Part shown: one piece after another, positions 5,918 through 8,249 of the stretch
Position numbering within the stretch: the stretch's first letter is position 1
How the letters are laid out: each line of letters begins with the position of its first letter
Assembly: GCA_002327405.1 (NCBI GenBank)
Contig: DCVO01000083.1
Location: 13,822-22,070, forward strand
Length of the DNA stretch: 8,249 nt
Source: Thiobacillus sp. UBA2186
GTDB taxonomy: Bacteria > Pseudomonadota > Gammaproteobacteria > Burkholderiales > Thiobacillaceae
Direction of reading: 5' to 3'
Program-made: the position numbers and the translations under genes
The notes under the pieces: generated by a model
Told to the model about the DNA's origin: nothing
Database searches by the model: none
The model's input: only the letters and a program-made list of their open reading frames with translations

Positions 5918-5920
5918 ACG
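5918..5920 (+). repeat. Target site duplication, right copy (ACG)
   Basis: Matches ACG at 4641-4643. Deleting this copy together with the element restores the host reading frame. Confidence 0.8.
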
Positions 5921-6418
5921 ATACTCCTGAATCAAAGAACTGAGGTGGCTGATACCCCGTACATAATTCCATGGGAGACAAACTACCAAAACAGAATACA
6001 TGTCCCTGATGGCCAAAAAGCGACTCAGGAACAAATGAATGAATACAATCACAACAGAGAGTACAGCCTGCCAGTTCTTAATCGAGGCCAGATAATACGC
6101 TTTTCATATTTGTGCACGAACCCAAATGATGATAACGAGCCGGGTGTCTATATCAGCACATCAAGCAAAGGTGTCAGGCTAAAACGGCAGAAATTGCCAT
6201 ATCTTGTTTTGAACCCAATATTTGGAGTTCCGATCCCGGCAGCGATCATTCGTGCACTGTTCATATCGGTTCTTGTGGTTATTGGTACCGGCCTGTGGAT
6301 TGAAAACATCTGGTTAGCAGCCATCATTTGCATGTTTGTTGGACTAACTGGCCAAGTATTCGGTGCAGTTGCATATAGAGTTGAAAGGTTTGTTAAAAAC
6401 ACAGTAACTGGCTAGTTG

Positions 6419-6480
6419 GCCTAACCATTGGGTCAACTAGGACGCTCCTGTCGTCGCGCCTGCTACCCAAAACGTTAACA
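6419..6480 (+). other. attC-like imperfect palindrome after the split membrane gene
   Basis: GCCTAAC (6419-6425) fits the integron R'' consensus RYYYAAC and begins 4 bases after the stop codon. Pairing segments are TAAC/GTTA (6422-6425 with 6474-6477), TTGGGT/ACCCAA (6428-6433 with 6465-6470), and AGG plus CGC with GCG plus CCT (6439-6445 with 6456-6461). The last leaves A6442 unpaired, like an attC extrahelical base. CAACTAGGACGC resembles an L'' box. The 3' box GTTAACA (6474-6480) differs from GTTRRRY at two positions, so this is a candidate only. Confidence 0.42.
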
Positions 6481-6496
6481 GGAATAAGGAGATCCC

Positions 6497-7342
6497 ATGT
6501 CTCTCGATGGTCTTTCACCAGAGGAAATTGAAGCCAAACAGCAAGAGCTATTGGCTTCGGTTCCTGACACAGACCCCATCGGCAATAAGGCTCTTCGTGA
6601 CCAGCTTGGTACCAACTGGTCAGAAGATTTGTACTGGGCAATACGCAATCGCTTAGTTGAGCGCGGCGTATTGGAGACTGGGAGGGGCCGTGGCGGCAGT
6701 ATTAAGAGAGTACCCCCCCCAACTCCGCCCCAACCACAACAAGAGCAAGTTGTACCAGAGCAGGAGGGCGCCGTTGGAGCGGTAGCACCTCCAGCAGGGC
6801 CGGACTATACGAAAGAAGTGGATCTGTACACGCCCATTGCTACGGTGCTACGAAATCACTGGTCGAAGGAGCAAGGGTTTGATAACTACTTGGTTGAAGT
6901 TACTGCCAAACAAGGCTCCAGACAAACAGGTGGTAAATGGACAAGGCCCGATATTACTGCGGTCGGGTACAAGACATTTCCCTATGTTCCCGGACGCTAT
7001 CTTGAAGTAATCACATTCGAGGTAAAGCCTACCAATACGACAGACGTTGCGGCTGTGTACGAAGCTCTTGCGCACCGGCGGGCGGCGACACGAGCGTATG
7101 TCATCACACACATGCCAAACGATAAGCGAACAGATTTGTCTGCGGTTCTAGACGCCATCTGCGACGAATCAAAGAAATTTGGCGTCGGGGTCATAGTGGC
7201 TGATGATCCCACAAACTTTGACACGTGGGAGGTGTTGCTGGAGGCCGATCGCTTTGAACCTGACCCAGGTAGGCTAAATGAGTTCATAGCGCAGCAGGCA
7301 ACGCCAGAGCTGAAAGATCAGATTGTCAGATGGTTCAAGTAG
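6497..7342 (+). CDS. Winged-helix protein with putative PD-(D/E)XK nuclease-like domain
   Basis: A 281-residue soluble protein of no family I can name. TAAGGAG (6485-6491) lies 5 bases before the ATG. Residues about 20-72 look like a winged helix: two helices (IGNKALRDQL and SEDLYWAIRNRLVERGVL) and a basic wing GRGRGGSIKRV. A Pro/Gln-rich linker follows (72-102). The C-terminal domain (103-281) opens with KEVDLYTPIATVL and carries RPDIT (Pro151-Asp152), then FEVK (Glu175, Lys177) 22 residues later. A helix YEALAHRRAATRAYVI follows. This strand-helix order and the D...ExK residues fit a restriction-like PD-(D/E)XK fold. DNA binding and cleavage are inference. The gene is AT-rich and follows the interrupted membrane gene by 81 bases on the same strand. 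Eight C in a row (6713-6720) sit in the linker. It could belong to an anti-phage or other accessory system, but no known system is recognised. Confidence 0.78.
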   Translation: MSLDGLSPEEIEAKQQELLASVPDTDPIGNKALRDQLGTNWSEDLYWAIRNRLVERGVLETGRGRGGSIKRVPPPTPPQPQQEQVVPEQEGAVGAVAPPAGPDYTKEVDLYTPIATVLRNHWSKEQGFDNYLVEVTAKQGSRQTGGKWTRPDITAVGYKTFPYVPGRYLEVITFEVKPTNTTDVAAVYEALAHRRAATRAYVITHMPNDKRTDLSAVLDAICDESKKFGVGVIVADDPTNFDTWEVLLEADRFEPDPGRLNEFIAQQATPELKDQIVRWFK

Positions 7343-7404
7343 CTCTAACCCTACGGTGCAGGGGACGTTACGCGATAAGGCACGCAGCGCCACTGGCGTT
7401 GAAC
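7343..7404 (+). other. attC-like imperfect palindrome after the winged-helix gene
   Basis: This starts on the base after the stop codon and is 62 bases long, the same length as the candidate at 6419-6480. CTCTAAC (7343-7349) matches RYYYAAC except at the first base. GTTGAAC (7398-7404), preceded by GGC, matches GTTRRRY exactly. Like the first site it has CTAACC, then GGT, then GGACG at similar offsets. Pairing of the inner boxes is weak (GGTG 7355-7358 with CACT 7391-7394), which lowers confidence. Confidence 0.36.
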
Positions 7405-7432
7405 GACCGTTTCCTGGCCAAGATCAGACATT
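7401..7432 (+). repeat. Right flanking copy of a degenerate repeat
   Basis: GAACGACCGTTTCCTGGCCA and the following AGATCAGACATT resemble the complement of 4093-4120. Together the two copies bracket the AT-rich island in inverted orientation. A possibly related segment (AACTTCTGCTATGGGTCGC) follows at 7449-7467. Confidence 0.4.
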
Positions 7433-7484
7433 AGGAAAAAAGCCCTCGAACTTCTGCTATGGGTCGCTTTCAGCCGCCCAATCG

Positions 7485-8249
7485 CTAATGACTCGTCCCT
7501 GACGACAACCGCGTCTTGTTCCACACGTTGTACTTGCCCACCGGCTTCTTCATGGGCAGGCGCTTCACTTCCTTGAGTGTGGCGGCGTCGTAGATCACCA
7601 GCGCGCCGTCCATTTCCCAGATGCTGACCAGCGCGTATTTGCCGTAGCGGTCGAATTCGACGTGGGTGGAGGCCTTGCCCGGGATGGGGCGCAGGGTGGC
7701 GGCGATTTCCAGGGTGCGCTTGTCGATGACGTGCATGGCGTCGCGGTTGGGACCGGAGAACACGTCGACCCAGGCGTAGGGCGTGTTCTCGTGGCTGCGC
7801 ATGAAGAAGCCGGGGCCCTGGGTCGGGATTTCCTTCAGCGTCTGCCAGGTCTTCATGTCGATGACGGTGACCATGGGGTCCTTGAGGTTGGGCGTGGCCA
7901 TGACTTCGCGGCCCTGGTAATTCCAAATAATGCCGGAACCCAGGTGCGGCATGCCGGAGAGGTCGGTCTCGCCGATCTTGCGGCGCACGTCGAGGTTGAC
8001 GACCTGGCCCCTGGCGGCATCGCGCGAGGCGCCGATGATGAGCTTGTAGTCGGCATCGAAGAAGAAGTCGTCAAGGATGTTGTCGAGCGAAATGGTGCGC
8101 ACCGGCAGCGCGCCCTTCTCCGGGTGGCCCTCGCCGTACTGCCAGTCGTGCACCAGGCCGCGGTAGACCTTGCCGCCCTTGGCCTCGTCGTAGACGATTT
8201 CCCAGGCCTCGGGGATGTCCTTCAGCGCGGCGATGAAGCTGCCGCGCGG
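7485..8249 (-). CDS. nirN: Cytochrome cd1-type heme d1 protein, probably NirN, 3' part only
   Basis: The visible 254 residues are the C-terminal part of the eight-bladed heme d1 propeller found in NirS, NirN and NirF. The frame is open to the window edge, where it reads RGSFIAALKDIPEAWEIVYD, then YRGLVHDWQYGEG. Blade repeats are evident (MVTVIDMKTWQTLKEIP, AMHVIDKRTLEIAATLRPIPG, ALVIYDAATLKEVKRLP). SGMPHLGSGIIWNY and THVEFDRYGKYALVSIWE match the family. The C-terminus (PVGKYNVWNKTRLSSGTSH) lacks the GKFNVYNTQHDVY-type tail I expect for NirS, and it also differs from NirF. I therefore prefer NirN, which carries out the last step of heme d1 biosynthesis (dehydrogenation of dihydro-heme d1) in the periplasm. 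A NirS paralogue is the alternative. The cytochrome c part would lie off the window. It is transcribed toward the island. Confidence 0.72.
   Translation of the reverse strand, partial: PRGSFIAALKDIPEAWEIVYDEAKGGKVYRGLVHDWQYGEGHPEKGALPVRTISLDNILDDFFFDADYKLIIGASRDAARGQVVNLDVRRKIGETDLSGMPHLGSGIIWNYQGREVMATPNLKDPMVTVIDMKTWQTLKEIPTQGPGFFMRSHENTPYAWVDVFSGPNRDAMHVIDKRTLEIAATLRPIPGKASTHVEFDRYGKYALVSIWEMDGALVIYDAATLKEVKRLPMKKPVGKYNVWNKTRLSSGTSH

Larger units (their letters stand above)
4344..6415 (+). pseudogene. Three-span membrane protein gene split by an IS3-family element
   Basis: Two gene pieces, 4344-4643 and 5921-6415, are separated by an insertion sequence. Removing the element and one ACG target copy rejoins codon Thr100 to Ile101 in frame, giving one 264-residue protein. 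Its predicted layout is a helix at residues 11-30, a soluble strand-rich region of about 170 residues, then two closely spaced helices at about 203-223 and 228-250. The soluble part includes GTLRYFVTSNKVGISADD and TIQVENTTTQDYENIQF. I do not recognise the family. In the current state the first piece runs into the element and stops at 4694, giving a 116-residue product whose last 16 residues come from IS sequence. The ATG at 4344 has only a weak GGAA upstream. Low GC and unusual codons compared with norB and nnrS suggest transfer. The next gene follows 81 bases later on the same strand and may have worked with it. Confidence 0.85.

Noticed and set aside
7485..8249. Assignment as NirS or NirF
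   Set aside because: The C-terminal tail (GKYNVWNKTRLSSGTSH) does not look like the NirS ending or the NirF ending I know; NirN is preferred but not proven from a partial gene.
1..8249. CRISPR array, tRNA or rRNA
   Set aside because: No regularly spaced identical repeats, and no cloverleaf or rRNA-like segment was recognised on either strand by eye.

Overview
The window comes from a high-GC proteobacterial chromosome, most likely a denitrifying betaproteobacterium. That placement is an inference from gene content: a cytochrome-c-type nitric oxide reductase subunit, an NnrS protein behind a perfect FNR/DNR-type box, and a heme d1 protein. The two window edges both lie in denitrification genes. 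The 3' part of norB is on the + strand at the left edge. The 3' part of a NirN-like cytochrome cd1-family gene is on the - strand at the right edge.

Left part (1-2311): norB ends at 680 and is followed by a strong hairpin. A class II FNR-type promoter follows (box 754-767, -10 at 790-795). It drives a 36-residue single-span membrane protein (823-933), with nnrS downstream (1106-2311). A textbook intrinsic terminator stands 12 bases before the nnrS start codon, so nnrS expression would require read-through or regulated attenuation.

Middle part (2312-4014): a BrnT/BrnA-like toxin-antitoxin pair has a sigma70-type promoter placed so that the toxin mRNA would be leaderless. Next comes a GC-rich interspersed repeat with a perfect hairpin. 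A patatin-like lipoprotein esterase follows on the opposite strand.

Island (about 4090-7430): the base composition becomes clearly more AT-rich and two + strand genes of unknown function appear. The first encoded a 264-residue membrane protein, now split by a complete IS3-family element (4644-5917, 3-bp target duplication ACG). Removing the element and one target copy rejoins the reading frame exactly. The second encodes a winged-helix protein with a putative PD-(D/E)XK nuclease-like domain. Each gene is followed within a few bases of its stop codon by a 62-base imperfect palindrome resembling an integron attC site. The two genes may therefore be integron-type cassettes, or a small, partly broken accessory (possibly defence) locus. 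Degenerate inverted copies of another repeat flank the island.

The IS carries orfA and orfB with an ATGA overlap. It also has a complete set of -1 frameshift signals: a T6A heptamer in the right phase, a 6-nt spacer and a stem-loop.
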